From assembly GCA_029961685.1 (NCBI GenBank), contig JARWKL010000002.1, positions 24,706,908 through 24,770,907 on the forward strand: a stretch of DNA of 64,000 nt. Direction: 5' to 3'. Made by a program: the position numbers and the translations under genes. Origin of the DNA: Aristolochia californica (Eukaryota; Streptophyta; Magnoliopsida; Piperales; Aristolochiaceae). Positions 1 through 15,121 of the stretch are shown here, piece by piece; positions within the stretch are counted from its first letter, which is position 1, and the number at the start of each line of letters is the position of its first letter. Below the pieces are notes generated by a model. It had not been told where the DNA came from and did no database searches. It saw nothing but the letters and a program-made list of their open reading frames with translations.

Positions 1-1887
1 AATTCCACAAAGCTATTAGGGGTAGTACTAGTGGAATTTCCAAAACATGGATAACAAAACTTTGGTGTTCGTTTTTAGTGCTAGAAATAATTTTCTTCAC
101 TTATATTTATTAAAGTTTTCAATTTTTTGCTTACATAAACTCTAAAATTTTCATTTTTTTGTGATCTATTTGCCTTATCCTTTTTTTTACAAGAGAAATG
201 AGAGAGAGAAAACACTAGTTTGGATTTGAAAAAAAATTGAACATCCAAAATGGAAAGGCACAAATTATGAGAGAGATAATTCCAAAAAGTATTTGTGCTT
301 TTTAAGGATTCTAAACTCTTTCATTTTTTTATATATTAGATTTTGCAATCATCAGAAAAGGGGGGTGAGGCATTTTTTACTGAGTGTTCACTCCCAAACC
401 ATAAGTCATTTCTAACAAAAATTATAGCCATTACACATCATTAATAAATCAAAACATTTATGATGATCAATGATTGTTAGGGTCGCTTTTGGTGAATAGG
501 TAAAAATAGGGTTGTTTGGCTCTGGTAAATATCCCACCACACGTTAACTTGAGAATTTTATTTTTTCTTCTCCTTGAAATATTTGGGTCATTAGGTCATT
601 TGCATCTTCAACTCTGTTCAGCGATGCATATCAATATTTAAAACATGTTAGGATATTAGAAATATTTTTCTTATAAAATTCCACCAAGCTATTAAGGATT
701 GTAATTGTGGAATTTCCCTACAAAGGATAACAAAAATTTGGTGTTTATTTTTAGTGTTTGAAAAAATTTTCTTCACATACATTTATTTTAGTCTTCAATT
801 TTTTCTATACAAAAACTCTAAAATTTTTATTTTGTTGTGATCTTTTTTCCTTATCTTTTTGTTTACGAGAAAAATGGCAGAGTTAAAACACAAGTTTGGA
901 TTTGAAAAAAAATTGAACATCCAAAAAGGAGAGATTATTTTTAAAAGTATCTGTGATTTTTAAGGATTGAAAAATCTTTTAGGTTTTTATGTATTAGGTT
1001 TTGTAATCATTCGGAAAGGGGGCGAGGCATTTTTAACTCAGTGTTAACTCCCAATCCATAAGTCATTTGTAACAAAAATTATAGCCGTTGCACATCATTA
1101 ATCAATCAAAAAATTTACGATGATCTATGATTGTTAGGTCCCCTTTTTGTAAATAGGCAAAAAGTGGGTTGTTTGGCTCTGTTAAATATCCCACCACACA
1201 TTAACTTTAGAATTTAATTTTATCTACTCCTTGAAATTTTTGGATCATTAGGTCATTTGCTTCTTCAAAATGTTTCAGGCATGCATATCCATATTTAAAA
1301 ATTTTTAGGATCAATTAGAAAAAACTTTCTTATAAAATTCCACCAAGCTATTAGGGATTGTACTAGTGGAATTTCCCAAACATGGATAACAAAACTTTGG
1401 TGTTCATTTTCAATGCTTGAAATAAATTTCTTCACTTACATTTATCAAAGTTTTCAATATTTTTCATACATAAACTCTAAAATTTTTATTTTGATGTGAT
1501 CTATTTGCCTTATCTTTTAGTTTATGAGAAAAATGGGAGAGAGAAACACAAGTTTGGATTTGAAAAAAAATTGAAAATCCAAAATTCAACGGCACAAATG
1601 CTGAGAGAGATAATTCAAAAAATTATTTGTGCCTTTTAAGGATTCTAAACTCTTTTAGTGTTTTATATATTAGGTTTTGCAATTATCGGAAAAGGGGGGG
1701 TGAGGCATTTTTAACTGAGTGTTGACTCCCAAACCATAAGTCATTTCTAACAAAAATTATAGCCATTACACATCATTAATCAATCAAAAAATTTATGATG
1801 TTCTATGATTGTTAGGTTCACTTTTGGTGAATAGGCAAAAACAGGGTTCTTTGGCTCAGGTACATATCCCACCACACGTTAACTTGA

Positions 1888-1912
1888 GAATTTTTTTTTT
1901 CTACTTCATATT
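1888..1912 (+). repeat. Monomer with internal deletion of about 85 bp
   Basis: The sequence passes from the 'cttgagaattt' landmark through a T-run directly to 'catatttaaaacaagttagg'. The usual 'ccttgaaatttttggatc' and 'tcaacatgtttcaggcatgc' segment is missing. The joint lies in a T-run, which fits slippage or microhomology-mediated loss. Confidence 0.7.
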
Positions 1913-4900
1913 TAAAACAAGTTAGGGTCAATTAGAAATATTTTTCTTATAAAATTCCACCAAGCTATTAAGGGTTTTAATTGTGGAATTTTCCTAAAAT
2001 GGATAACAAAACTTTGGTGTTCATTTTTAGTGTGTGAAATAATTTTCTTCACTTACATTTTTTTTAGATTTATTTATTTTTCATTCATAAACTCTAAATT
2101 TTTCATTTTGTTGCGATTTATTTGCCATATTTTTGTTTACGAGAAAAATGGGAGAGTGAAAAATCAAGTTTGGATTTGACAAAAAATTCAACATCCAAAA
2201 TGGAAATGCACAAATTCTGAAAAAGGTAATTCAAAATGTATTTGTGATTTTTAAGGATTGTAAACTCTTTTAGTTTTTTATATATTTTATTTTGCAATCA
2301 TCGGAAAAAGGGGGGCGAGGTATTTTCAACTGAGTGTTGACTCCCAAACCATAAGTCATTTCTAACAAAAATTCTAGCCGTTAAACATTATTAATCGATC
2401 AAAACATTTGCGATGATCTATGATTGTTATGTCTGCTTTTAGTAAATAGGAAAAAACTTGGTTGTTTGGCTTTGGTAAATATCCTACCTCCCGTTAACTT
2501 GAGAATATAATTTTGAAAATTTTGGATTATTAGGTCATTTGAACCTTCAACATGTTTCAGGCATGCATATCTATATTTAAAACATGTTAGGATCAATGAG
2601 AAATCTCTTTCTTATAAAATTCCACCAAGCTATTAGGGGTAGTACTAGTGGAATTTCCCAAACATGGATAACAAAACTTTGGTGTTCATTTTTTGTGCGT
2701 GAAATAATTTTCTTCACTTAAATTTATTATAATTTTTTGCATGCAAAACTCTAAAATTTTCATTTTGTTGTGATCTATTTGCCTTATCTTTTTGTTGACG
2801 AGAAAAATGAGAGAGTGAAAACACATGTTTGGATTTGAAAAAAAATTGAACATCCAAAATGGAAATGCACAAATGCTGAGAGAGATAATGCCAAAAAGTA
2901 TCTATGATTTTTAAGGATTGTAAACTCTTTTAGTTTTTTATATATTTGGTTTTGCAATCATAAAAAATGGGGGGCGTGGCATTTTTAACTGAGTGTTGAC
3001 ACCCAAACCATTAGTCATTTCTCGTAAAAGTTATACCAGTTGCACATCATTAATTGATCAAAACATTTATGATGATGTCTGATTGTTAGGTCCGCCATTT
3101 GTAAATAGCAAAAAGTGGGTTGTTTGGCTCTGGTAAATATCCCACCGCAAGTTAACTTGATAATTTAATTTTTTCTACTCCTTGAAAGTTTTTCAGCACT
3201 AAGTCATTTGCATCTTCAACATGTTTCAGGCATGCATATCCATATTTAAAACATGTTAGGATCAATTAGAAATCTCTTTCTTACAAAATTCCACCTAGCT
3301 ATTAGGGGTTGTACTAGTGGAATTTTCCAAACAAAAATTTTGTGTTCATTTTTAGTGCGTGCAATAATTTTCTGCACTTACATTTATTATAGTTTTCAAC
3401 TTTTTTCATAAATAAACTCTAAAATTTTCATTTTGTTGCGATCTATTTGCCTTATCTTTTTGTTTACTAGAAAAATGAGCGAGTGAAATCTCAAATTTGG
3501 ATTTGAAAAAAAATTGAACATCCAAAATGGAAATGCACAAATGCTGAGAGAGATAATTCCAAAAAGTATCAGTGACTTTTAAGGATTGTAAACTCTTTTA
3601 GTTTTATATATCTTAGGTTTTGCAATCATCGGAAAACGGGGGGCCAGACATTTTTAACTGAGTCTTGACTCCCATACAAGAAGTCATTTCTAACAAAAAT
3701 TATAGTCGTTACACATCATTAATCGATCAAAACATTTACGATGATCTATGATTGTTAGGTCCGCTTTTTATAAATAGGCAAAAAGTGGGTTGTTTGGCTT
3801 TGATAAATATCCCACCATACGTTGACTTGAGAATTTAATTTTTTCTACTCCTAGAAAGTTTTAGATCATTAGGTCATTTACATCTTCAACATGTTTTAGG
3901 GATACATATCCACATTTAAAACATGTTAGGATCAATTAGAAATCTCTTTCTTATAAAATTGTACACCGCTATTAGGGATTATACTAGTGGAGTTTCCCAA
4001 ACATGGATAACAAAACTTTGGTGTTCATTTTTAGTGAGTGAAATAATATTCTTCACTCATATTTATTATAGTTTTCAATTTTTTACGTACATAAACTCTA
4101 AAATTTACATTTTGTCGTGAGCTATTTGCCTTATCTTTTTGTTTACGAGAAAAAAGGGAGAGTGAAAACTCAAGTTTGGATTTGAAAAAAAATGGAATAT
4201 CGAAAATGGAAATGCACAAATGCTGAGAGAGATAATTGAAAAAAGTATCTATGATTTTGAAGGATTGTAAACTCTTTTAATTTTTTATCTATAAGGTTTT
4301 CCAATCATCGGAAAAGGGGGAGGGGGGTTGCATTTTTAACTCTGTGTTCACTCACAAACCATAAGTCATTTCTAACCAAAATTAATACCGATACACATCA
4401 TTAATGGATCAAAACATTTACGATGATCTATGATTGTTATGTCAGCTTTTTTTAAAGAGGCAAAAAATGGGCAGTTTGGCTCAAGTAAATATCCCATCGT
4501 ACGTTAACTTGAGAATTTAATTTTTTATACTTCTTGAAATTTTTGGATCATTAGGTCATTTGCATCTTCAACTTGTTTGAGGCATGCATATTTATATTTA
4601 AAACATTTTAGAATCAATAATAAATCTCTTTCTTATAGAATTCCACCAAGCTATTAAAGGTTGTACTAGTGGAATTTCCCAAACATGGATAACAAAACTT
4701 TGGTCTTCATTTGTAGAGTGTGAAATAATTTTCTTCACTTAAATTTATTTAGGTTTTCAAAATTTTCCATACATAAACTCTTAAATTTTCATTTTGTTGT
4801 AATCTATTTGCCTTATCTTTTTGTTTATGATTAAAATGGGAGAGTGAAAACACAAGTTTGGATTTGAAAAAAATTTGAACATCCAAAATGGAAATGCAAA

Positions 4901-7900
4901 AATGTCAAGAGAGATAATTCCAAAAATTATATGTGATTTTTAATGATTGTAAACACTTTTAGTTTTATATATATTAGGTTTTGCAATCATCGGTAAAGGG
5001 GGGGCGAGGCATTTTTAACTGAGTGTTGATTCCCAAACCATAAGTCATTTCTAACAAAAATTATAACTGTTACACATAATTAATCAATTAAAACATTTAC
5101 AATAATCTATGACTGTTAGGTCCACTTTGTGTAAATAGGCAAAAAGTTGGTTGTTTGGCTCTGGTAAATATCCAACCGCATGTTAACTTGAAAATTTAAT
5201 TTTTCCTACTCCTTGAAAGTTTTAGATCATTAGGTTATTTGCATCTTCAACATGTTTTAGGTATGCATATCCATATTTAAAATTTGTTAGGATCAATTAG
5301 AAATCTCTTTCTTGTGAAATTGTACCAGGCAATTAGGGGTTGTATTGGTGGAATTTCCAAAAAAAGGATAACAAAACTTTGGTGTTAATTTTTAGTGTGT
5401 TGAATAATTTTCTTCACTTACATTTATTATAGTTTTCATTTTTTTGCATCCATTAACTCTAAATTTTTTATTTTCTTGTGTTCTTCTTGTATTATCTTTT
5501 TCTTTACGAGTAGAACGAGAGAGCGAAAACTCAAGTTGGGATTTGAAAAAAAATTGAACATCCAAAATGGAAATGCACAAATGCTAAGAGAGATAATTCC
5601 AAAAAGTATCTATGATTTTTATGAATCGTAAACTCTTTTAATTTTTTGTATATTAGGTAATGCAATCATCGGAAAAAGGGGGGCAATGCATTTTTAACTG
5701 AATATTGACTCCCAAAACTTAACTAATTTGTTAAAAACATTATAGCCGTTACACATCAATAATCGATCAAAAAATTTATGATGATCTATGATTGTTAGGT
5801 CCGCTTTTTGTAAATGGGCAAAAAGTGGGTTGTTTGGCTCTGGTAAATATCCAACCACACGTTAACTTGAGAATTTAATTTTTCCTACTGCTTGAAATTT
5901 TTGGATCATTAGGTCATTTGCATCTTCAACATGTTTCAGGCATGCATATTCACATTTAAAAAAGGTTAGGATCAATTAAAAATCTTTGTCTCATAAAATT
6001 CCACCAAGCTATTAGGGGTTGTACTAGGGGAATTTCCCAAACATGGATAACTAAACTTTTGTATTCATTTTTAGTGCGTCAAATAATTTTATTCACTTTC
6101 ATTTTTGTGGTTTTCAAGTTTTTGCATACATAAACTCTAAAATTTTCATTTTGTTGTGATCTATCTACCTTATCTTTTGGTTTACGAGAAAAATGGGAGA
6201 GTGAAAATTCAAGTTTGGATTTAAAAAAAAAATTGAACAGCCCAAATGGAAGTGCAAAAATGCAGAGAGAGATAATTCCAAAAAGTATCTGTGATTTTTA
6301 AAGATCTTAAACTCTTTTATTTTTTTTATATATTAGGTTTTGCAATCATCGCAAAAGGGGGTTCGAGGCATTTTTAACTGAGTGTTGACTCCCAAACCAT
6401 AAGTGATTTCTAACAAAAATTTAAGCCATCACACATCATTAACCGATCAAAACATTTACGATGATCTATGATTGTTAGGTCCGCTTTTTGTAAATAGGCA
6501 AAAAGTGGGTTATTTGGCTGTGGTAATTATCCCACTGTACGTCAACTTCTGAATTTAATTTTTCCTACTTCTTGAAATTTTTGGATCATTAGGTCATTTG
6601 CTTCTTCAACATGTTTTAGGCATGCATATCCATATTTAAAATATGTCAGGATCAATTAGAATCCTCTTTCTTATAAAATTCTACCAAGCTATTTGGGGTT
6701 GTACTCGTGGAATTTCCCAAACATGGATAAATAAACTTTGGTGGTCATTTTTCGTATGTTGAATAATTTTCTTTACTTACATTTATTATAATTTTCATTT
6801 TTTTGCATACATAAACTCTAAAATTTTTATTTTGTTGTGATCATTTTGCCTTATCTTTTTGTTTACGAGTATAAGGGAAGAGTAAAAACTGAAGTTTGGA
6901 TTTGAAAAAGAAATGAACATCCAAAATAAAAATGCACAAATGCTGAGAGATATAATTCCAAATAGTTCTTGTGATTTTTAAGGATCGTAATCTCTTTTCA
7001 TTTTTAATACATAAGGTTTTCCAATAATAAAAAAAATGGGGTGAGGAATTTTTAACTGAGTGTTGACTCCCAAACCATAAGTCATTTCTAACAAAAATTA
7101 TAGCCGTTACACATCATTAATTATCAAAACATTTATGGTGCTCTATGATTGTTAGGTTCACTTTTTATAAATAGGCAAAAAGTGGGTTGTTTGGCTCTGG
7201 TATATATCCCACTACACATTAACTTGAGAATTTTGTTTTTCCAACTCCTTGAAATTTTTGGATCATTAGGTCATTTACGTCTTCAACATGTTTCAGGCAT
7301 GCATGTCTATATTTAAAACACATTAGGATCAATTAGAAATCTTTTTCTTATAAAATTACACCTAAGTAATAAGGGTTGTACTGATGGAATTTCTTAAACA
7401 TGGATAACAAAACTTTGGTGATCATTTTTAGTGCGTGAAATAATTTTCTTCACTTACATTTTTTATAGTTTTCAATTTTTTGCATACATAAACTCTAAAA
7501 TTTTCATTTTGTTGTGGTCTATTTGCCTCATCTTTTTTTTACGAGAAAAATGGAAGAGTGAAAACACAAGTTTGGATTTAAAAAAAATGGAACATCCAAA
7601 ATGGAAAAGCACAAATGCTGAGAGATAATGCCAAAAAGTATCTATGATTTTTAAGGATCGTAAACTCTTTTAGTTTTTTATATATTTGGTTTTGCAATCA
7701 CCTGAAAAGGGGGGCAAGGGGCGAGGCATTTATAACTGAATGTTGACTCCATAACCATAAGTCATTTCTAACAAAAATTATATCTGTTACACATCATTAA
7801 TCCATCAAAACATTTACGATGATCTATGAATTTTAGGTCTGCTTTTTGTAAATAGGCAAAAAGTGGGTTGCTTGGATTTGGTAAATATCCCACTGCACGT

Positions 7901-8391
7901 TAGCTTGAGAATTTAATTTATCCTACACCTTCAAATTTTTGGATCATTAGGTCATTTGCATCTTCAACATGTTTCAGGCATGCATATCCATATTTAAAAC
8001 ATGTTAGGATCAATAACAAATCTCTTTCTTATAAAATTCCACCAAGCAATTAAGGGTTGTACTGGTGGAATTTCCAAACATGCATAACAAAACACTAGTG
8101 TTCATTTTTAGTGTGCGAAATAATGTTCTTCACTTTCATTTATTATAGTTTTCAGTTTTTTGCATACATGAACTCCAAAATTTTTATTTTCTTGTTATCT
8201 ATTCTCCTTTTTTTTTGTTTACGAGAAAAACGGAAGAGTGAAAACTCAAGTTTGGATTTCAAAAAAAATTGAACATCCATAATGGAAATGCACAAATGCT
8301 AAGAGAGATAATTCCAAAAAGTATTTGTGATTTTTTAAGATCGAAAACTCTTTTAGTTTTTTATATATTAGGTTTTGCAATCATCGGAAAA

Positions 8392-8416
8392 GGGGGGGGG
8401 GGGGGGGGGGGGGGGG
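8392..8416 (+). repeat. Expanded poly-G tract, 25 G
   Basis: This is an uninterrupted run of 25 G at the phase of the monomer that normally carries 5-7 G after 'tcatcggaaaa' and before 'gaggcatttttaactgag'. The flanking sequence is ordinary satellite. The exact length may carry sequencing or assembly error, as for any long homopolymer. Confidence 0.85.
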
Positions 8417-11400
8417 CAAGGCGTTTTTAACTGAGTGTTGACTCCAAAACCGTAAGTCATTTCTAACAAAAATTATAGCCGTTACAAAAAATTAATCGAT
8501 CAAAAAATTTTCGATGATCTATGATTGTTAGGTCAACTTTTTGTAAATAGGCAAAAAGTGGGTTGTTTGGCTCTGGTAAATATCCCACCGTACGTTAACT
8601 TCAGAATTTAATTTTTCCTACTCCTTGAAATTTTTGGATCATTAGGTTATTTTCATCTTCAACATGTTTTAGGCATGGATATCCATATTTAAAATATGTT
8701 AGGATCAATTTGAAATCTCTTTCTTATAAAATTCTACCAATCTATTAGGAGTTGTATTGGTGAATTTCCCAAACATTGATAACAAAACTTTGGTGTTAAT
8801 TTTTGGTGTGTTGAATAATTTTCTTCTCTAACATTTATTATAGTTTTCAATTTTTTTGCATACATAAAATCTGAAATTTTTATTTTGTTGTGATCTTTTT
8901 GTCTTATCTTTTTATTTACGAGTAAAATGAGAGAGTGAAAATTCAAGTTTGGATTTGAAAAAAAATTGAATATCCAAAATGGAAATTCACAAATGCTAAG
9001 AGAGATAATTCCAAACAGTATCTTTGATTTTTTAGGATAGAAACTTTTTAAATTTTTTATATATTAGGTTTTGCAATCATCAGAAAAAGGGGGCAAGGTA
9101 TTTTTAACTGAGTGTTGACTCCAAAAATATAAGTCATTTCTAACAAAAATTATAGCCGTTACACCTCCTTAATCGATCAAAACATTTATGATGATCTATG
9201 ATTGTTAGGTCTACTTTTTGCAAATGGGCAAAAAGTGGGTTGTTTGGCTCTGTTAAATATCCCACCACACGTTAGCATAAGAACTTAAGTTTTCCTACTC
9301 CTTGATATTTTTGGATCATTAGGTCATTTGCATCTTCAACATGTTTCAGGCCTGCATATTTAAAACAGGTTAGGATCAATTAGAAATCTCAGTCTCATAA
9401 AATTCCACCAAGCTATTAGGGGTTGTACTAGTGGAATTCCCAAAACATGGATAACAAAACTTTTGAGTTCATTTTTAGTGCGTCAAATAATTTTCTTCTC
9501 TTTCATTTTTATGTTTTTCCATTTTTTGCATACATAAACTATAAAATTTTAATAATGTTGTGATCTATTTGCCTTATCTTTTTGTTAACGAGAAAAATGG
9601 GAGAGTGAAAACTCAAGTTTGGATTTAAAAAATAATTGAACATCAAAAATGGAAATGCACAAATACTGAGAGAGATAATTCCAAAAAGTATCTGTGATTT
9701 TTAAAGATTGTAAACTCTTTCAGTTTTTTATATATTAGGTTTTGCCATCATCAGAAAAGGGGGTGGGAGGCATTTTTAACTTAGTGTTGACTCCCAAACC
9801 ATAAGTCATTTCTAACAAATATTATAGCCATCACACATAATTAATCAATAAAAACATTTACGATGATCTATGATTGTTAGGTTTGTTTTTTGTAAATAAG
9901 CAAAAAGGGGGTTATTGGGCTTTGGTAAATATCCCACTGCAAGTTAACTTCAGAATTTAATTTTTCCTACTCCTTGAAAATTTTGGATCATTAGGTCATT
10001 TGCATCTTCAACATGTTTTAGGTATGCATATCAATATTTAAAATATGTTAGGATCAATTAGAAATATCTTTCTTATAAAATTCTACCATGCTATTTTGGG
10101 TTGTACTCGACGAATTTCCCAAACATGGATAACAAAACTTTGGTGTTAATTTTTAGTGCGTTGAATAATTTTCTTCACTAACATTTATTACAGTTTTCAA
10201 TTTTTTGCACACATAAACTCTAAAATTTTAATTTTGTTGTGATCTTTTTGCCTTATCTTTTTGTTTACTAGTATAATGGGAGAGTGACAACTCCAGTTTG
10301 GATTTCAAAAAATATTCAACATCCAAAATGGAAATGCACAAATGCTGAGAGAGATAATTCCAAAAAGTTTCTGTGATTTTAATGGATCATAAACTCTTTT
10401 CATTTTTTATACTTTAGGTTTTCAAATATTTGAAACAAGGGGGACGAGGCATTTTTCACTGAGTGTTTACTCCCAAACCATAAGCTTTTTCTAACAAAAA
10501 TTATAGCCGTTACACATCATTAATTGATCCAAACATTTATGATGATTAATGATTGTTAGGTATGCTTTTTGTAAATAGGCAAAAAGTGGGTTGTTTGGAT
10601 CTAGTAAATATCTCACCGCACGTTAAATTGAGAATTTAATTTTTCCTACTCCTTGAAATTTTTGGATCATTAGGTCATTTGCATCTTCAACATGTTTTAG
10701 GCATGCAGATCCATATTTAAAATATGTTAGGATCAATTAGAAATCTCGTTCTTATAAAATTACACCAAGCTATTAGGAGTTGTACTAATGGAATTTCCCA
10801 AACATGGATAACAAAACATTGGTGTTCATTTTTAGAGCATTGAATAAATTTCTTCACTTGCATTTATTATAGTTTTTAATTTTTTGCATTCATAGACTCT
10901 AAAATTTTCATTTTGTTTTTATCTTTTTGTCTTATCTTTCTGTTTACGAGTGAAATGGGAGTGTGAAAACACAAGTTTGGATTACAAAAAAAAAAATAAC
11001 ATCCAAAATGGAAATGCAAAAATGCTGAGAGAAATAATTCCAGAAAGTATCTATGTTTATGGAACGTAAATTCTTTTAATTTTTTTATTTTAGGTTTTGC
11101 AATCATCGGAAAAAGGAGTATGAGGCATTTTTAACTGAATGTTGACTCCCAAACCATAAGTTATTTCTAACCAAAGTTATAGTCTTTACACATCATTAAT
11201 CGATCAAAATATTTACGATGATCTATGATTGTTAGGTCCGCTTTTTGTAAATAGGCAAAAAGTGGTTGTTTGGCTTTGGTAAATATCCCATCGCACGTTA
11301 ACTTGAGAAATTAATTTTTTTCTACTCCTTGAAATTTTTGGATCATTAGGTCATTTGAATTTTCAACATGTTTCAGGCATGCATATATATTTAAAACATG

Positions 11401-14400
11401 TTAGGATCAATTACAAATCTCATTCATATAAAATTACACCAAGCTATTAGGGGTTGTATTGGTGGAATTTCCCAACCATGGATAACAAAACTTTGGAGTT
11501 CAATTTTATTGCTTTGAATAATTTTCTTCACTTACTTTTATTGAAGTTTTTAATTTTTTGGATACGTAAACTCTAAAATTTTCATTTTGTTGTGATCTTT
11601 TTGTCTTTCTTTTTGTTTAAGAGTAAAATGGCAGAGTGAAAACTCAAGTTTGGATTTGAAAAAAAATTGAACATCCAAAATGGAAATGTAGGAATGATGA
11701 GAGAGGTAATTCCAAAAAGTGTCTGAGATTTTTAAGGATTGTAAACTCATTTAATTTTTTATATATTGGGTTTTGTAATCATCGGAAAAAGGAGGGTGAA
11801 GCATTTTTAACTAAGTGTTGACTCCCAAACCATAAGTCATTTCTGACAAAAATTTTAGATGTTACACATCATTTATCTATCAAAACATTTATGATGATCT
11901 ATGATTCTTTGGTTCACTTTTTGTAAATAGGCAAAGAGTGGTAGTTTGGCTATGGTAAATATCCCATCCCACGTTAACTTGAGAATTTAATTTTTCCTAC
12001 TCCTTGAAAATTTTGGATCATTAGGTCATTTGCATCTTCAACATGTTTCAGGCATGCATATTCCTATTTAAAACTTGTTAGGATCAATTACAAATCTCTT
12101 TCATATAAAATTTCACTAAGCTATTAGGGGTTGTACTGGTGGAATTTCCCAAACAAGGATAACAAAACTTTGGTGTTCATTTATAGTGCGCGAAATAGTG
12201 TTCTTCACTTAAATTTATTATAGTTTTCAATTTTTTCATACATAAATTCTAAAATTTTCATTTTGTTGTGATCTATTTGCCTTATCATTTTGTTTACGAG
12301 AAAAATGGTAGAGTGAAAACTCTAGTATGGATTTGAGAAAAAATTGAACATCGAAAATGGAAATGAACAAATACTGAGAGTGATAATTCCAAAAAGTATT
12401 TTTGATTTTTAAAGATTGTAAACTCTTTTAGTTTTTTATATATTAGGTTTTGCAATCATCGAAAGAGGGGGTGCGATGCATTTTTAACTTAGTGTTGACT
12501 CCCAAACCATAAGTCATTTTTAACAAAAATTATAGCCGTTACACATCATTAATTGATAGAAAAATTTACGATGATCTATGATTGGTAGGTCTACTTTTTT
12601 TAAATAGGCAAAAAGTGGGTTGTTTGGCTTTGGTAAATATCCCACCGCACGTTAACTTCAGAATTTAATTTTTCCTATTCCTTGAAATTTTTGGGTCATT
12701 AGGTTATTTGCATCTTCAACATGTTTTATGCATGCATATCCATATTTAAAATATGAGAGGATCAATTAGAAATCTCTTTCTTATAAAATTCTAGCAAGCT
12801 ATTAGTGGTTGTACTGGTGGAATTTCCAAAACACGGATAACAAAACTTTGGGGTTAATTTTTAGTGTGTTGAATAATTTTCTTCACTTACATTTATTGTA
12901 GTTTTCAATATTTTCCTACATAAACTCTAAAATTTTCTTTTGTTGTGATATTTTTGCCTTATCTTTTTGTTTACGAGTAAAATGAGAGATTAAAAACTCA
13001 AGTTTGGATTTAAAAAAAATTGAGCATCTAAAATGGAAATTCACAAATGCAGAGAGAGATAATTCCAAAAACTCTTTTTATTTTTTATATATTAGTTTTG
13101 CAATCATCGAAAAAAGGGGGGCGAGGCATTTTTAACTGAGTGTTGATTCCCAAAGCATAAGTTTTTTCTAAAAAAAAATTATAGTCGTTACACATCATTA
13201 ATCGATCAAAACATTTACGATGATCTTTGATTATTAGGTTCTATTTTTTTAAATAGGCAAAAAGAGGGTTGTTTGGCTCTGATAAATATCCCACCGCACA
13301 TTACCTTCAGAATTTAATTTTTCCTACTCCTTGAAAATTTTGATCATTAGGTCATTTGCATCTTAAACATGTTATAGGCTTGCATATCCATATTTAAAAC
13401 ATGTTAGGTTCAATTAGAAATCTCTTTCTTATAAAATTCTACCAATGATATTAGGAGTTGTACTGGTGGAATTTCCCAAACATGGATAACAAAACTTTGT
13501 TGTTCATTTTAAGTATGTTGAATAATTTTCTTCGCTTACATTTATTATAGTTTTCAATTTTTTGCATACATAAACTCAAAAATTTTATTTTGTTGTGATC
13601 TTTCTGCCTTATCTTTTTGTTTATGAGTAAAATGGGAGAGTGAAAACTCAAGTTTGGATTTGAAAAAAAATTGAACATCCAAAATGGAAATGCACAAATG
13701 CAAAGAGAGATAATTCCAAAAAATTTCTGTGATTTTTAACAATCGTAAACTCTTTTCATTTTTCATACATTAGGTTTTCCAAACATCAAAAAATGGGGGC
13801 AGAAGCATTTTTAATTGAGTGTTGACTCCCAAAGAATAAGTCATTTCTAAAAAAAAAATTATAGTCGTTACACATCATTAATCGATCAAAACATTTACAA
13901 TGACCTATGATTGTTAGGTCCATTTTTTTTAAATATTCAAAAAGTGGGTTGTTTGGCTCTGGAAAATATTCCACCGCACGTTAGCTTCAAAATTTAATTT
14001 TTCCTACTCCTTGAATTTTTTGGATCATTATATCATTTGGATCTTAAACATGTTATAGGATTGCATATCAGTATTTGAAATATGTTAGGATCAATTGGAA
14101 ATCTCTTTCTTATACAATTCTACCAAGCTATTAGGGGTTGTACTGGTGTAATTTCCCAAACATGGATAACAAAACTCTAGTGTTCATTTTTAGTGTGTTG
14201 TATAATTTTCTTCACTTACATTTATTATGGTTTTCAATTTTTTGCATACATAAACTCTAAAATTTTCATTTTTTTTTATCTTTTTGCCTTATCTTTTTGT
14301 TTACGAGTAAAATGGGAGAGTGAAAACTTAAGTTTGGATTTGAAAAAATATTGAACATCCAAAAGGGAAAAATGCAAAAATTCTGAGAGAGATAATTCCA

Positions 14401-14540
14401 AAAAAATTATGTGAATTTTAAGGATCGTAAACTCCTTTCATTTTTCATACATTAGGTTTTCCAATCATCGGAAAATGGGGGCCGAGGCATTTTTATTTGA
14501 GTGTTGACTCCCAAACCATATGTCATTTCTAAAAAAAATT

Positions 14541-14556
14541 ATAGTCGTTAGGTCCG
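14541..14556 (+). repeat. Monomer with deletion of about 75 bp at a GTTA microhomology
   Basis: Here 'atagtcgtta' runs straight into 'ggtccgctttttgtaaat'. The usual 'cacatcattaatcgatc' and 'gatgatctatgattgtta' segment is absent. GTTA occurs at both ends of the missing segment in neighbouring monomers, so deletion between the two copies explains the joint. Confidence 0.75.
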
Positions 14557-15107
14557 CTTTTTGTAAATAGGCAAAAAGTGGGTTGTTTGGCTCTGGTAAA
14601 TATCCCACCGCAAGTTAAATTGAAAATTTAATTTTTCCTACTCCTTGAAATTTTTGGATCATTAGGTCATTTGCATCTTCAACATGTTTCAGGCATGCAT
14701 ATCCATATTTAAAACATGTTAGGATCAATTACAAATCTCTTTTTTATAAAATTCCACCAAGCTTTTAGAGGTTGTATTAGTGGAATTTCCCAATCATGGA
14801 TAAAAAAACTTTGTCGTTCATTTCGAGTGCGTGAAATAATTTTCTTTACTTACACTTATTATAGTTTTCAATTTTTTACATACACAAACTCTAAAATTTT
14901 CATTTTGTTGTGATATATTTGCCTTATTTTTTTGTTAACGAGAAAAATAGGAGAGAGAAAACTCAAGTTTGGGTTTTAAACAAAATTGAACATCCAAAAT
15001 GGAAATGCACAAATGCTGAGAAAGATAAATCCAAAAGTATCTGTGATATTTAAGGATTGTCAATTTTTTTAGGGTTTTATATATTTGGTTTTGGAATCAT
15101 CGGAAAA

Positions 15108-15121
15108 GGGGGGGGGGGGGG
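15108..15121 (+). repeat. Expanded poly-G tract, 14 G
   Basis: A run of 14 G lies at the invariant G-run phase of the monomer, directly followed by 'tggcatttttaaccgag'. It is intermediate between the common 5-7 G state and the 25-34 G tracts elsewhere. Confidence 0.85.

Noticed and set aside
8392..8416. Poly-G tracts as telomere-like or gap-fill sequence
   Set aside because: They are pure G without a telomere-type unit, are flanked by continuous satellite, and sit at the same monomer phase each time, so they are part of the repeat.
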